Below, piece after piece: positions 1-6,792 of a stretch of DNA of 12,274 nt. This stretch comes from Promethearchaeota archaeon. GTDB lineage: Archaea > Asgardarchaeota > Lokiarchaeia > Sigynarchaeales > SOKP01. Numbering within the stretch: position 1 is the stretch's first letter; the number at the start of each line of letters is the position of its first letter. Under the pieces are notes generated by a model. It saw only the letters and a program-made list of their open reading frames with translations. It had not been told where the DNA came from and made no database searches. Location: contig WJIN01000189.1 in NCBI GenBank assembly GCA_014730295.1, positions 1 to 12,274 on the forward strand, in the 5' to 3' direction. Both the position numbers and the translations under genes were made by a program.

Positions 1-1202
1 AAGTTTTCATCCTCATGCTGTTCCATCATTTGAAGTAGCTCGTTGGTGATTCCGTTAACCTTTGACTCGAGGATCTTCGCATCATTAAGACGTAATCTAA
101 TTAATTGAGCAAGTGTAATTTTCGCATATCGATTCCTCACTTTGATAAGCGGAGAGAGAAATTCCATTGTCTCCTTTTCGGAATAATTCAACATTTTAAA
201 GAGACTTGAAGTTTTCTCAAGCTCGTGTACGGATTTTGGGAGTGTAAGCACCCGTGGAAGGGTCTTATCATCGAGAGGTTCAATTAGTTGAGAAACAATG
301 CGCTCGTCGATGGTTTGTAATAGATTTTTTATATTTTGCTGTATCTCCGAAGTAGCTTCCTTATATCGTTTTTGAAATAAGGGGAGGGCATACTTAAAGA
401 ACGGTTTAAGCATTATCTGGATTCTGTGGTATTCCATTCGTCGTTGGAGATAATAATCATCATAGCCGAGGACGGCGATTTCCCATAACATCGAATTGAG
501 TTGAGCAATTAGATTTTCCGGAATCCCCGCTTTCCGTAATGTAAATTCATATCCGTATCTATTTCTCCCCGCCTCGATTAGATCATTATACGAATCGTAA
601 TAGATAATAGTGCGGATGGATGATTTGCCAATAGTATGATTCAACACAGGATTCATCCTATTTTCATAATATGTCATAGAAAAGTGAGCGGGTTTCCTCG
701 ATGAGGTTTGCGTTGTATGGGGTGATCGAACGATTTTGTTCTTATGATCGTCGATAATAGAGCGGAAAAGCCTCCCGAAGTGTTTTATGATATGCTCAGG
801 AGTGGAAATGTCTCCTAAAATTCGCTTATATTTACTATCCTTATACCAATAAGATGCCAATTTGACAATGTCCTCAAATTGAGTATATTTAAATGTTTTT
901 TGAGGGATTTCATACGTATCCAATAAACTGAGCAAATAATCCGCGTAGTAATTATGAACCGTTTTGCGTAAATTTCGGTCCAGTCTACGTTTTTCTTGCC
1001 TCTCCTTCTGTTTTTGGAGGAATACCTGTCGAGATTCATTTTCCTTCTCTTGAAAATATCTTTCTCTGTTATATCGTAATTTTTCAATAGGGCTATTGAA
1101 GTCGGGTTCCACCCTCAATCTCTTACGGGGTATCTCAACTCCAGTGGTATTGCGCAAGATTTTTCGAAACGTTTCTGTTTCATACCTTTTTTCCTTATTC
1201 AT
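1..1202 (-). CDS. Unrecognised protein, 3' end beyond left edge (400 codons visible)
   Basis: The minus strand is open without a stop from an ATG at 1202 to the window edge, 400 codons. I do not recognise the family and assign no function. The N-terminal 90 residues are very basic and charged, with a probable long helix at residues 38-80 rich in Lys, Arg, Glu and Gln. The rest (residues 85-400) looks mostly alpha-helical with many Tyr and Arg, and I see no signal peptide, membrane helix or Cys/His metal site, so the product is probably cytoplasmic and may bind nucleic acid. The start is supported by AAGGTGA about 10 nt upstream and by a promoter near 1458-1467 on the same strand. Codon use is CpG-rich, like the TFB-like gene. 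It shares its promoter core with the gene at 1579-2244. That it is a real gene is nearly certain; its role is open. Confidence 0.88.
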   Translation of the reverse strand, partial: MNKEKRYETETFRKILRNTTGVEIPRKRLRVEPDFNSPIEKLRYNRERYFQEKENESRQVFLQKQKERQEKRRLDRNLRKTVHNYYADYLLSLLDTYEIPQKTFKYTQFEDIVKLASYWYKDSKYKRILGDISTPEHIIKHFGRLFRSIIDDHKNKIVRSPHTTQTSSRKPAHFSMTYYENRMNPVLNHTIGKSSIRTIIYYDSYNDLIEAGRNRYGYEFTLRKAGIPENLIAQLNSMLWEIAVLGYDDYYLQRRMEYHRIQIMLKPFFKYALPLFQKRYKEATSEIQQNIKNLLQTIDERIVSQLIEPLDDKTLPRVLTLPKSVHELEKTSSLFKMLNYSEKETMEFLSPLIKVRNRYAKITLAQLIRLRLNDAKILESKVNGITNELLQMMEQHEDEN

Positions 1203-1436
1203 GGGTAGGTTTCACCTTAAAATATTTCTGTATGTAAAACAACATTTTTTGGAAATTTGAAAAAAAATGCGAATAAAGCCGCCACAATGGAGGGAATTTT
1301 ATTATTATTTGAAGACTTAATCTTGATACCTCCTCATTAAAACAGCACCTGGTATTTGCCAAGATCGATGCCTCCGAGCAAGCTCTATTCATTTTATTCA
1401 TTTTTTTAACTTTTAATAAAAACATCTTATAGGTTT
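1203..1436 (-). promoter_or_regulatory. Long 5' leader (about 235 nt), possible regulatory RNA
   Basis: The only good TATA box ahead of the left-edge gene is at 1458-1467, placing the transcript start near 1436 and leaving about 235 nt before the ATG. On the minus strand this leader holds a small hairpin (CTTGG/CCAGG around a CAAATA loop, roughly 1350-1366), a strong Shine-Dalgarno-like GAGGAGGT at 1335-1328, and eight consecutive T at 1267-1260. Archaeal polymerase can terminate at such T tracts, so part of the transcription may stop before the gene. A 34-codon frame from an ATT at 1321 ends at 1217, but it lacks a normal start codon. A leader this long is unusual for archaea; calling it regulatory is inference. 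Confidence 0.3.
1209..1215 (-). promoter_or_regulatory. Shine-Dalgarno of the left-edge gene
   Basis: Read on the minus strand, AAGGTGA lies about 10 nt before the ATG at 1202. GGTGA matches the archaeal 16S anti-Shine-Dalgarno core. It fixes the ATG at 1202 as the start. Confidence 0.5.
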
Positions 1437-1457
1437 TTACTATTATTTGAAACACAC

Positions 1458-1467
1458 TATATTTAAA
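1458..1467 (-). promoter_or_regulatory. TATA box for the left-edge gene and its leader
   Basis: TTTAAATATA on the minus strand. With the three preceding bases it forms TTGTTTAAATATA, identical over 13 bases to the promoter of the next gene upstream at 2271-2283. The expected transcript start is about 26 nt from the box centre, near 1436. Confidence 0.55.
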
Positions 1468-1521
1468 CAAGAATTTTTGGTCAGATGATGTATTGTGATC
1501 AAAAGGAATAGTACTTTAGAA

Positions 1522-1535
1522 TAAAAATAAAAAAA
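1522..1535 (-). terminator. Oligo-T terminator after the 221-aa gene
   Basis: On the minus strand, 44 nt past the stop of the gene at 1579, there are seven T, one A, then five T. This is a typical archaeal poly-T termination signal. It would separate that gene from the promoter at 1458-1467. Confidence 0.5.
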
Positions 1536-1578
1536 GATTCCCAAGTGCTATTTTTAATTATGGGTTGATCATTTCCAC

Positions 1579-2244
1579 TTATTTTTTCTGAAGAGAAGTC
1601 CATTTAAAAATGGGGAGGCGCCTATATTCAAGGATTAGATCGGCAAATAAAGCTTCCAAAATATTGAAAATAATCGGTAGCTTTTCGCACAAGAAGTCGT
1701 TTATTAGGGTCTTTTCCAAGTGTTTTATGAGGGGATTAAGAGGGTCATAGGATAATAAAAGTATGGTAAGTTTCTGGTGTTGCTGATTTGAGAGAAAATG
1801 AGTTTTCATTTTTTGGAACTCACCTTCCCACAAATCGCAAAAAAGTCCCTTTACATCTTCTAAGAAGTGTAAATTTTCAGTGTCTTTTTGAGTTATCTCA
1901 GAATAAAATTTACTAAGCATATTTTCATTTTGCTGGAGGAGGTATTCGAAGAAAAAATGGCAAATGACGGAATATAATTCCAACCATGGTGAAGGGAGTC
2001 CTATTTCTTCATCCTCGAAAAATTCGCAGATCGCATAGTGGAATTGAGATAGAAATTCCTGCGAGGATTTGAATACTTTCTCGTATTGCGGAAAAATCCG
2101 AATCTGCGTGTCCACTCGAGCAAAAGGTCGGCTCTGGGTGATTTGTCTTTCGTATCTTTCGCGAATTGCGGTTAATATATCTTGCTTGACCACTTGCCTC
2201 CTCTGCCGTCTCGGTTTCAAATTCTTATATTCATCAAAGTGCAT
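1579..2244 (-). CDS. Unrecognised helical protein, 221 aa
   Basis: I do not recognise this protein. The reading frame extends to 2316, but the TATA box at 2271-2280 lies inside that extension. The start is therefore probably the ATG at 2244 (protein begins MHFDEYKNL), with a leader of a few nt, or the ATG at 2253, nine bases earlier. The first 40 residues are strongly basic (two RR pairs and many Lys/Arg). The rest is rich in Leu, Phe, Glu and Gln with a predicted all-helical pattern, one acidic stretch (FEDEEIG) and scattered unpaired Cys. There is no signal peptide or clear membrane helix. It has its own promoter and terminator. Sharing a promoter core with the left-edge gene and lying beside a TFB-like factor suggest coordinated expression, which is inference. 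Coding status is supported by length and codon pattern. Confidence 0.75.
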   Translation of the reverse strand: MHFDEYKNLKPRRQRRQVVKQDILTAIRERYERQITQSRPFARVDTQIRIFPQYEKVFKSSQEFLSQFHYAICEFFEDEEIGLPSPWLELYSVICHFFFEYLLQQNENMLSKFYSEITQKDTENLHFLEDVKGLFCDLWEGEFQKMKTHFLSNQQHQKLTILLLSYDPLNPLIKHLEKTLINDFLCEKLPIIFNILEALFADLILEYRRLPIFKWTSLQKK

Positions 2245-2584
2245 TCCAATCATATATGCAATTATATGAATATATTTAAACAAAAAACATAGATCAGACT
2301 CTTTGGTAAAGCACAAGAGGGTGAAGATCCTAATGAATCTTTACTGTGAACTCTAAAATATGTTTTTCTCCTAAAATGCGAAATGATCAATTTGAAATCT
2401 TGGGGCAACAACCGATTATGAACTAAGAATATCATCTAATCCACACTATATCGAACTAAGGTGATATTAATTGAATTCATTTAACCTTGAGGCACGAACC
2501 ACAACTACCATTAAACCTCAAAATTGAATAAGGCATGGTTTTTCTCTTACCATCTTGTACGGGGCGCCACGACCGAGATCCTGT
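2245..2584. other. Intergenic gap between the 221-aa and TFB-like genes
   Basis: About 340 bases without a convincing gene. It holds the promoter of the 221-aa gene (2271-2280), a 6-base inverted repeat TTGAGG (2487-2492) / CCTCAA (2516-2521), and part of the GC-rich foldable segment near 2555-2630. The remainder is plain AT-rich sequence in which I see nothing. Confidence 0.6.
2271..2280 (-). promoter_or_regulatory. TATA box of the 221-aa gene
   Basis: TTTAAATATA on the minus strand, preceded by TTG as at 1458-1470. The box centre is about 31 nt from the ATG at 2244, so the transcript would be leaderless or nearly so. This is the reason for rejecting the longer reading of the gene. Confidence 0.55.
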
Positions 2585-2627
2585 TCAGCCGCGAGTAGGT
2601 ACTCCGGAAGGTGGATCCTTTCCGGTC
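2571..2627. other. GC-rich foldable segment at the 3' end of the TFB-like gene
   Basis: A GC-rich island in AT-rich surroundings. GACCG (2571-2575) can pair with CGGTC (2623-2627), and GATCC (2577-2581) with GGATC (2613-2617). Inside, GAGT (2593-2596) pairs with ACTC (2601-2604) around an AGGT loop. An alternative hairpin pairs CCGGAAGG (2604-2611) with CCTTTCCGG (2617-2625). The segment overlaps the last 14 codons of the TFB-like gene. It could be a structured 3' UTR, a small RNA or a recombination site. I cannot choose between these from sequence alone. Confidence 0.35.
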
Positions 2628-4030
2628 AATTTCACGACATAGTTAAGATCATAACGTCTGAAGATAAGGAAATGTTCATAATAAACGAGAATAATATCCC
2701 GCGGAAAGATAAAAATATATATATTTTTACGGACAATGACTTTCGAACTCGGAGACATTCGCTCTTTATACCACGTATAAAAGAAAAGATACCCAATTCT
2801 TCGCTGCTTTTTCTTGGAATGGGGCACTTTTAATTTTTCGACGAGTTCCATAAGTTTTTCCCGAGAAGAAGTCTTAAGTATCTTTAACTGCGGTTTCTCC
2901 AAGATTGTGCTTTTCTCGGTTTTTGTATGTGTTTTTTCTGAAGCGTCGAGTTTTGAGGTTGAATCCTCGCCCTTAATATCTATTTCATATTGCTCGAGGA
3001 GTCGCTTTTTCAAGGTACGGATTTGCGCTCTGGACTTTTTAATGGTATCAAATCCAAGAATATTGTGACTCGCACATAAGACCGCGAGGTCGGACTGAAG
3101 AGTGCTATGACTCGTATAATTAAAAAAGGCTTTAATCTCTTTTAGCGTAAACGTATCATAGCTATCCAAGTCAGATAATGCAATTATCGTAATTAAAGTA
3201 GCGAGGCGCTTTTTCGTCCCATTCATGCCTATATGGGATGCGATTATGGTACTCTCTTTTAGGAAATGAAGCCCCAAGCCGTCGCGTTCATAATAATCCT
3301 TAAACTGGTTGACCAATGAAATAATATAAAAGAACCTCTTGTCGTTTGTACAGTGGGCGATGAGTTGCCTTCTCTTTAGTACTCGCTTTTCCCTATAAAA
3401 CTGTTTTTTTTTCATCCCTGAATATTCTATAACTTTACTCACATCTACATTAATAAGGTTTTTCTCAAGCGTGTCAACTAACAATATAGGGACGGTAAAA
3501 TGGGGATTTTTAAAGCGAGACCTTTCTGGTAGACATTCCCTCACGTTCTGAAACGCACTAACTACCATATTCCTTAAAGCGCAAGAGAGGGTAAAATTCA
3601 TACTCGCTTCAAGCCTATCAAACACTTGTGCTCCCGTAAGAATTCTCTCTTCTTCGTATTCGAGAGAACTTAATTTACCATCCAAACGCTCTTGACGATT
3701 CAAGGTCCGTGAATTTTTACATTTGTTTCTCTCTTGCATTGTTCCAAGAGTGGTACGCCGTTTTCCCCTAGTGGACGCGGTCTCAAATCGTCTTGCATAA
3801 GGGATCTCACGATATTCTGTTTTTATATGCGTACCTTTCTGAACTAATCCGCAATTGCTACAGGCAAACCCTTGCTCAGTTTTAATAATATGAGAAGCGC
3901 ACTCATCGCATATGTCTATCCGTTCATGGTTATTGCTCAACAATTGATAATTTTGGATGTTCCGTGTAAATTTCGATAGGATGTCCCGTTCGCGATGAAC
4001 TTTTTTGACAAAATATTTCTTTTTTTTCAT
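2585..4030 (-). CDS. Divergent TFB/TFIIB-like general transcription factor with C-terminal extension
   Basis: This protein likely recruits RNA polymerase to TBP-bound promoters, as archaeal TFB does. A zinc ribbon is visible at residues 41-60 (C41, C44, C57, C60; CxxC-x12-CxxC, followed by GLVQ). A basic linker with TRGKRRTTLGT (88-97) sits where the B-reader/linker of TFB lies. Two cyclin-like repeats follow, about residues 125-225 and 230-345. Each ends in a helix-turn-helix-like stretch (around 195-222 and 295-325), as in TFB cores. Usual TFBs are roughly 300-350 aa. This one is 481 aa, with 40 extra basic N-terminal residues, a charged linker (350-405) and an unmatched hydrophobic beta-rich tail (406-481). 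A TATA box lies 51 nt upstream of the ATG and no strong Shine-Dalgarno is visible. The divergence suggests an alternative TFB serving a subset of promoters or belonging to a mobile element; that is inference. Confidence 0.82.
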   Translation of the reverse strand: MKKKKYFVKKVHRERDILSKFTRNIQNYQLLSNNHERIDICDECASHIIKTEQGFACSNCGLVQKGTHIKTEYREIPYARRFETASTRGKRRTTLGTMQERNKCKNSRTLNRQERLDGKLSSLEYEEERILTGAQVFDRLEASMNFTLSCALRNMVVSAFQNVRECLPERSRFKNPHFTVPILLVDTLEKNLINVDVSKVIEYSGMKKKQFYREKRVLKRRQLIAHCTNDKRFFYIISLVNQFKDYYERDGLGLHFLKESTIIASHIGMNGTKKRLATLITIIALSDLDSYDTFTLKEIKAFFNYTSHSTLQSDLAVLCASHNILGFDTIKKSRAQIRTLKKRLLEQYEIDIKGEDSTSKLDASEKTHTKTEKSTILEKPQLKILKTSSREKLMELVEKLKVPHSKKKQRRIGYLFFYTWYKERMSPSSKVIVRKNIYIFIFPRDIILVYYEHFLIFRRYDLNYVVKLTGKDPPSGVPTRG

Positions 4031-4077
4031 AGGTAGATCTTAAATCTATTATTTTTACTACCACAATTTTCCCGTCA

Positions 4078-4085
4078 TATATAAA
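4078..4085 (-). promoter_or_regulatory. TATA box of the TFB-like gene
   Basis: TTTATATA on the minus strand, 48-55 nt before the ATG. The predicted transcript start is near 4055, giving a leader of about 25 nt. Confidence 0.5.
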
Positions 4086-4176
4086 TAAAAAAAGGAAAAT
4101 CCTTCAAAGTGTAAGAGACGATCCTCCGATCTACCTTCTCCATCCATGGTAAGCGGTTAGCTCTCTTATAGATTAT

Positions 4177-4186
4177 ATACATGTAT
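4177..4186. promoter_or_regulatory. Perfect palindrome, possible operator
   Basis: ATACATGTAT is a perfect 10-base palindrome flanked by further alternating AT, TATAT before it and CATATA after it. It lies about 95 bp upstream of the TFB-like gene's TATA box. Palindromes of this kind often bind dimeric regulators, but chance occurrence in AT-rich DNA is quite possible. Confidence 0.2.
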
Positions 4187-4641
4187 CATATAATTCACGC
4201 TCACTCTCCCGATACGATGGCGAATTATCCTTTTTTGATTTAATCGCTATTATTTTCTGACGTTTTGGATAGTTTTAATCTTGTGAGTTACCTTATGATT
4301 TTATCTTTATAAACGTTTGTGTTCGACAACTTGTTTAGGGTTTTGACATGGCTCACTATTAGGAGTTTGTGGAGGACTGGTTCTCAATCGTGATCCCGAA
4401 TATTTTGCTAAAAACAAAATTTACGGGCTATAACTGAGAAATCCTCGATAACACACTCACACATTCCTTATGATAAAATACAATTTATGCTGCCTACTTA
4501 CCGCTCCTTTTTACAAATCTTCATATGAAATAAAATAGGAAATCGCATCTATGATAAACAATAAATATCAGAAAAGCGTATTGAAGAATAAAGATTTCAC
4601 TACCAAATTCAAAATAAACATAGTGGAAGGCAAAATTTTAG

Positions 4642-4668
4642 TTTAAAAATACTATGTGCTATATTATA
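4642..4668 (+). promoter_or_regulatory. Promoter region of the 576-aa surface protein
   Basis: Two TATA-like boxes are present: TTTAAAAATA at 4642-4651 (start expected near 4672) and CTATATTATA at 4659-4668 (start near 4689). With the second, the ATG at 4686 would not be transcribed, which supports the start at 4722. Confidence 0.4.
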
Positions 4669-4704
4669 GTAACTTCATTAAATAAATGATTTTCAAATAT
4701 AACC

Positions 4705-4712
4705 AGAAGGAG
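4705..4712 (+). promoter_or_regulatory. Shine-Dalgarno deciding the start at 4722
   Basis: AGAAGGAG lies 9 nt before the ATG at 4722. It supports that ATG over the in-frame one at 4686, which would add 12 polar residues before the signal peptide. Confidence 0.65.
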
Positions 4713-4721
4713 CAATATTAC

Positions 4722-6452
4722 ATGAAGCGAATAACAAAAATTGCACTTATCGTACTGGTGTGCCTGTGTGGCGTTCTACCCACGGGGATGATCACGCCCG
4801 TGGCGGCACAGTCGGCGGATTCAAGGCTCGGCTTCGAGTTCAGTAGTGATGTAGTCACTAAAAAATTTTCCTTGTATAAGGAGTATAACAATGAGTCATT
4901 TCTTTACGAGTCTAAAGGGATTTCACCTCTAACTTTTTGGGAAGAGAAAGATTGTTATTGGGGCGATGACGGGTATTATTACGTAGAAATTGTGAAAGAA
5001 TATATGTTAGGGACAGACCATAGATATTACAACAAGACCGTTTCGGGATATTTTCAAACTGATATGGTATTAGATATGTATGAGGTCAAAGTGACATATG
5101 GAGATACCTATGAAATGTCTTTTTATGCTCTCAAGAACGGCACGTTATTTACAGAATATTACCAAGACTATATGGAGTTAAGTAGAGCTAGTTCTTATCG
5201 TCATGAATACGTCTATACAACATACCTAAGAAAATACGAGGATGAGAGCAGGCAAACATTAATTGATGTTGAGATAATTAATGTTGAAGAGCCTGACGAC
5301 AAAACTGGTTTTGGCTACTTTGAGATTACTAGAGATGATATCTGGCATTATAATCAGAACGCTTCGTTTGCGGCACCGCTGATAATGATCAACCAAGTAT
5401 TTATGACCCCGAACGGGCATAAAGTCGCGTGGGGGGAATTCATGTGGGAGATGATCGCCTATAACGATATGAATAACGATAGTTTTTATAGTGTCGAATC
5501 GGATCTCTATGAGGATTTCGAGTTTGGCGCACTTATCCAACCCTACATTCTCGAAACTAAAACATATTACAAAGATTATAGAAGAGAAAACTTAACCTTA
5601 CAATCCTTTCCGAATGATATGAGCGTGCTTGATGCGGAAACTCTTATCGAATTTTCTAAACCGACCGTCTTAAACGACGTCCTCTCATGGGGGATACATT
5701 ATAACAATTTTCCGTTTCATATTAACCATACGGGATTTTTCATACTCCCCGAATTTTCCTATTCCGACTCATTGAAAGCAGATTTCTCTTTCGAATTCGA
5801 CTTTTTTCTCAAAGCGAATGCGACCCAATTAGACATAACTACGGGCTTTTCACCCCTCGAACCTTCTCGAGATGTATTTACGTCCCAAATGGACGGTCTA
5901 AGTCTATGTGTCCCGCATTATACGTATCTCCTCGCTTCTATGGACATCATCCAACGCTTTTCCGATGCGATGACCCGCAGAAATCAAGTATTTAGATTTG
6001 AGTCGGGTATGCAAACAGTCTGCGAAATCGATATGAGAGGGTCTAAGGAGCCATACGTGTTATATGACCATGCAGATAACGATCGAGAGAAGGTGTACAA
6101 TGCTGTGGGAGCGGGAGTGACAAGGGGAATATCCGATCCGCTCGAAGGGGCAATCAGCCAAGCCACGGGGAGAAGGTATTTTCAGATGAGTACCTTACCC
6201 AACCTGGTGTTCTCGGTCGAGGATTTGGTTCATGATGAGCCATTGCTGCGGAAAGGATCCAACTCCAGCCGTCTTGTCTCCCTCGAGACCGAAAATTACC
6301 CCGTCTGGTCGGGCAATTCATTTTATCACGACCCATCACTTAAGACGAACATTGCACCGCGGCTACCTCTACTCGAGATAGGTATCGTAATCATCTGCGG
6401 AGTGATCGGGATAAGTGTTGTGGCATTAATCTATCGTAAGCTCAAAAAATAA
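4722..6452 (+). CDS. Secreted, C-terminally membrane-anchored surface protein of unknown function, 576 aa
   Basis: The N-terminus is a classical signal peptide: MKR, a hydrophobic core to about residue 22, then a small-residue region ending VAAQS near residue 30. The last 29 residues form one membrane helix (starting about LLEIGIVIICG) with a basic tail RKLKK on the cytoplasmic side. The roughly 515 residues between would lie outside the cell. They are rich in Tyr, Phe, Asp and Glu, probably beta-rich, and carry about nine N-x-S/T sequons, consistent with glycosylation. I see no catalytic motif and do not recognise the domain. The start at 4722 is chosen for its Shine-Dalgarno and because the signal peptide then sits at the N-terminus. 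The gene is alone on its strand with its own promoter and a T-rich terminator. A role in the cell envelope or adhesion is the most that can be said. Confidence 0.85.
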   Translation: MKRITKIALIVLVCLCGVLPTGMITPVAAQSADSRLGFEFSSDVVTKKFSLYKEYNNESFLYESKGISPLTFWEEKDCYWGDDGYYYVEIVKEYMLGTDHRYYNKTVSGYFQTDMVLDMYEVKVTYGDTYEMSFYALKNGTLFTEYYQDYMELSRASSYRHEYVYTTYLRKYEDESRQTLIDVEIINVEEPDDKTGFGYFEITRDDIWHYNQNASFAAPLIMINQVFMTPNGHKVAWGEFMWEMIAYNDMNNDSFYSVESDLYEDFEFGALIQPYILETKTYYKDYRRENLTLQSFPNDMSVLDAETLIEFSKPTVLNDVLSWGIHYNNFPFHINHTGFFILPEFSYSDSLKADFSFEFDFFLKANATQLDITTGFSPLEPSRDVFTSQMDGLSLCVPHYTYLLASMDIIQRFSDAMTRRNQVFRFESGMQTVCEIDMRGSKEPYVLYDHADNDREKVYNAVGAGVTRGISDPLEGAISQATGRRYFQMSTLPNLVFSVEDLVHDEPLLRKGSNSSRLVSLETENYPVWSGNSFYHDPSLKTNIAPRLPLLEIGIVIICGVIGISVVALIYRKLKK

Positions 6453-6492
6453 AATTCTATTTTTTTTTGGTTATTTTTCTATTTTCTTTTCC
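6453..6492 (+). terminator. T-rich terminator after the 576-aa gene
   Basis: Immediately after the stop come nine T (6460-6468) and further T-rich runs to about 6490, a typical archaeal poly-T termination region. Confidence 0.65.
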
Positions 6493-6669
6493 TATAGGAT
6501 GAGACTATAAACTTGTATTTTAAATATCAAAATAAAAATTTCTAATCTAAAAAGAAGTTGTTATATGTATTACCAATGCAATGTTCTTTAGGAAAAACGA
6601 TATTCTTGCCCTTACTCGTGATTCGGTAAAAATCTTTCTATCCTAATTAATCAATAATATTGAGTCTGA

Positions 6670-6677
6670 TATAAGTA
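6670..6677 (+). promoter_or_regulatory. TATA-like box ahead of the RNA candidate
   Basis: TATAAGTA, centred about 27 nt before position 6701, where the closing stem of the RNA candidate begins. This is the expected archaeal spacing to a transcript start. A second AT-rich box (ATTTAATA, 6682-6689) would start transcription near 6711. Confidence 0.35.
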
Positions 6678-6700
6678 ATAGATTTAATAGATTAGCTAAA

Positions 6701-6792
6701 TTAGATAAGGAGGGTTCCTCTCGTCAGAGAGAGGCGAGGATGGGGGTGTGAGTCCATCATTCGCTGGGGGAGGGGGCGAACTGCATATCTAA
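6701..6792 (+). ncRNA. Candidate structured RNA, cloverleaf-like, 92 nt
   Basis: A GC-rich island between AT-rich flanks. TTAGATA (6701-6707) is perfectly complementary to TATCTAA (6786-6792). Inside are three hairpins in a row: CCTCTC/GAGAGG (6717-6722, 6729-6734; 6-nt loop), GATGG/CCATC (6739-6743, 6754-6758; 10-nt loop) and TTCGC/GCGAA (6760-6764, 6776-6780; 11-nt G-rich loop). The shape recalls a tRNA, but there is no TTCRA T-loop or usual D-loop, so it is not an ordinary tRNA. An ACA lies 2 nt past the closing stem (6795-6797), and the internal loop to ACA distance is about 14 nt, as in H/ACA guide RNAs, although the upper part is not a simple H/ACA stem. Four G tracts could instead form a quadruplex. 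The strand is chosen from the upstream TATA-like box. Function unknown. Confidence 0.45.

Larger units (their letters stand above)
4031..4721. other. Divergent intergenic region, about 690 bp, no gene seen
   Basis: This gap lies between the TFB-like gene (minus) and the 576-aa surface protein (plus). It carries their promoters at its two ends and a perfect 10-base palindrome ATACATGTAT (4177-4186) inside an AT-rich dyad, which could be an operator. I found no tRNA, no repeat array and no reading frame that looks coding. The middle (about 4250-4600) shows nothing I can interpret. Confidence 0.6.

Noticed and set aside
815..1087. 90-codon minus-strand frame
   Set aside because: It lies entirely inside the 400-codon gene at 1-1202 in another frame and has no promoter or protein-like pattern of its own.
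1195..1470. 91-codon minus-strand frame
   Set aside because: Its start codon is inside the TATA box and no internal start has supporting signals. The region is better read as a leader.
2487..2521. tRNA-like fragment on the minus strand (TTGAGG...GGTTCGTGCCTCAA)
   Set aside because: At 35 nt it lacks an anticodon arm and a proper T-loop. The 6-base inverted repeat is likely chance.
2555..2833. 92-codon plus-strand frame
   Set aside because: It is a shadow of the 3' end of the TFB-like gene, created partly by the GC-rich segment.
4686..4721. Earlier ATG for the surface protein
   Set aside because: It would put 12 polar residues before the signal peptide, and the Shine-Dalgarno sits between the two ATGs.
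6581..6646. 21-codon ATG frame
   Set aside because: Too short, with no ribosome binding site and no protein-like features beyond chance.
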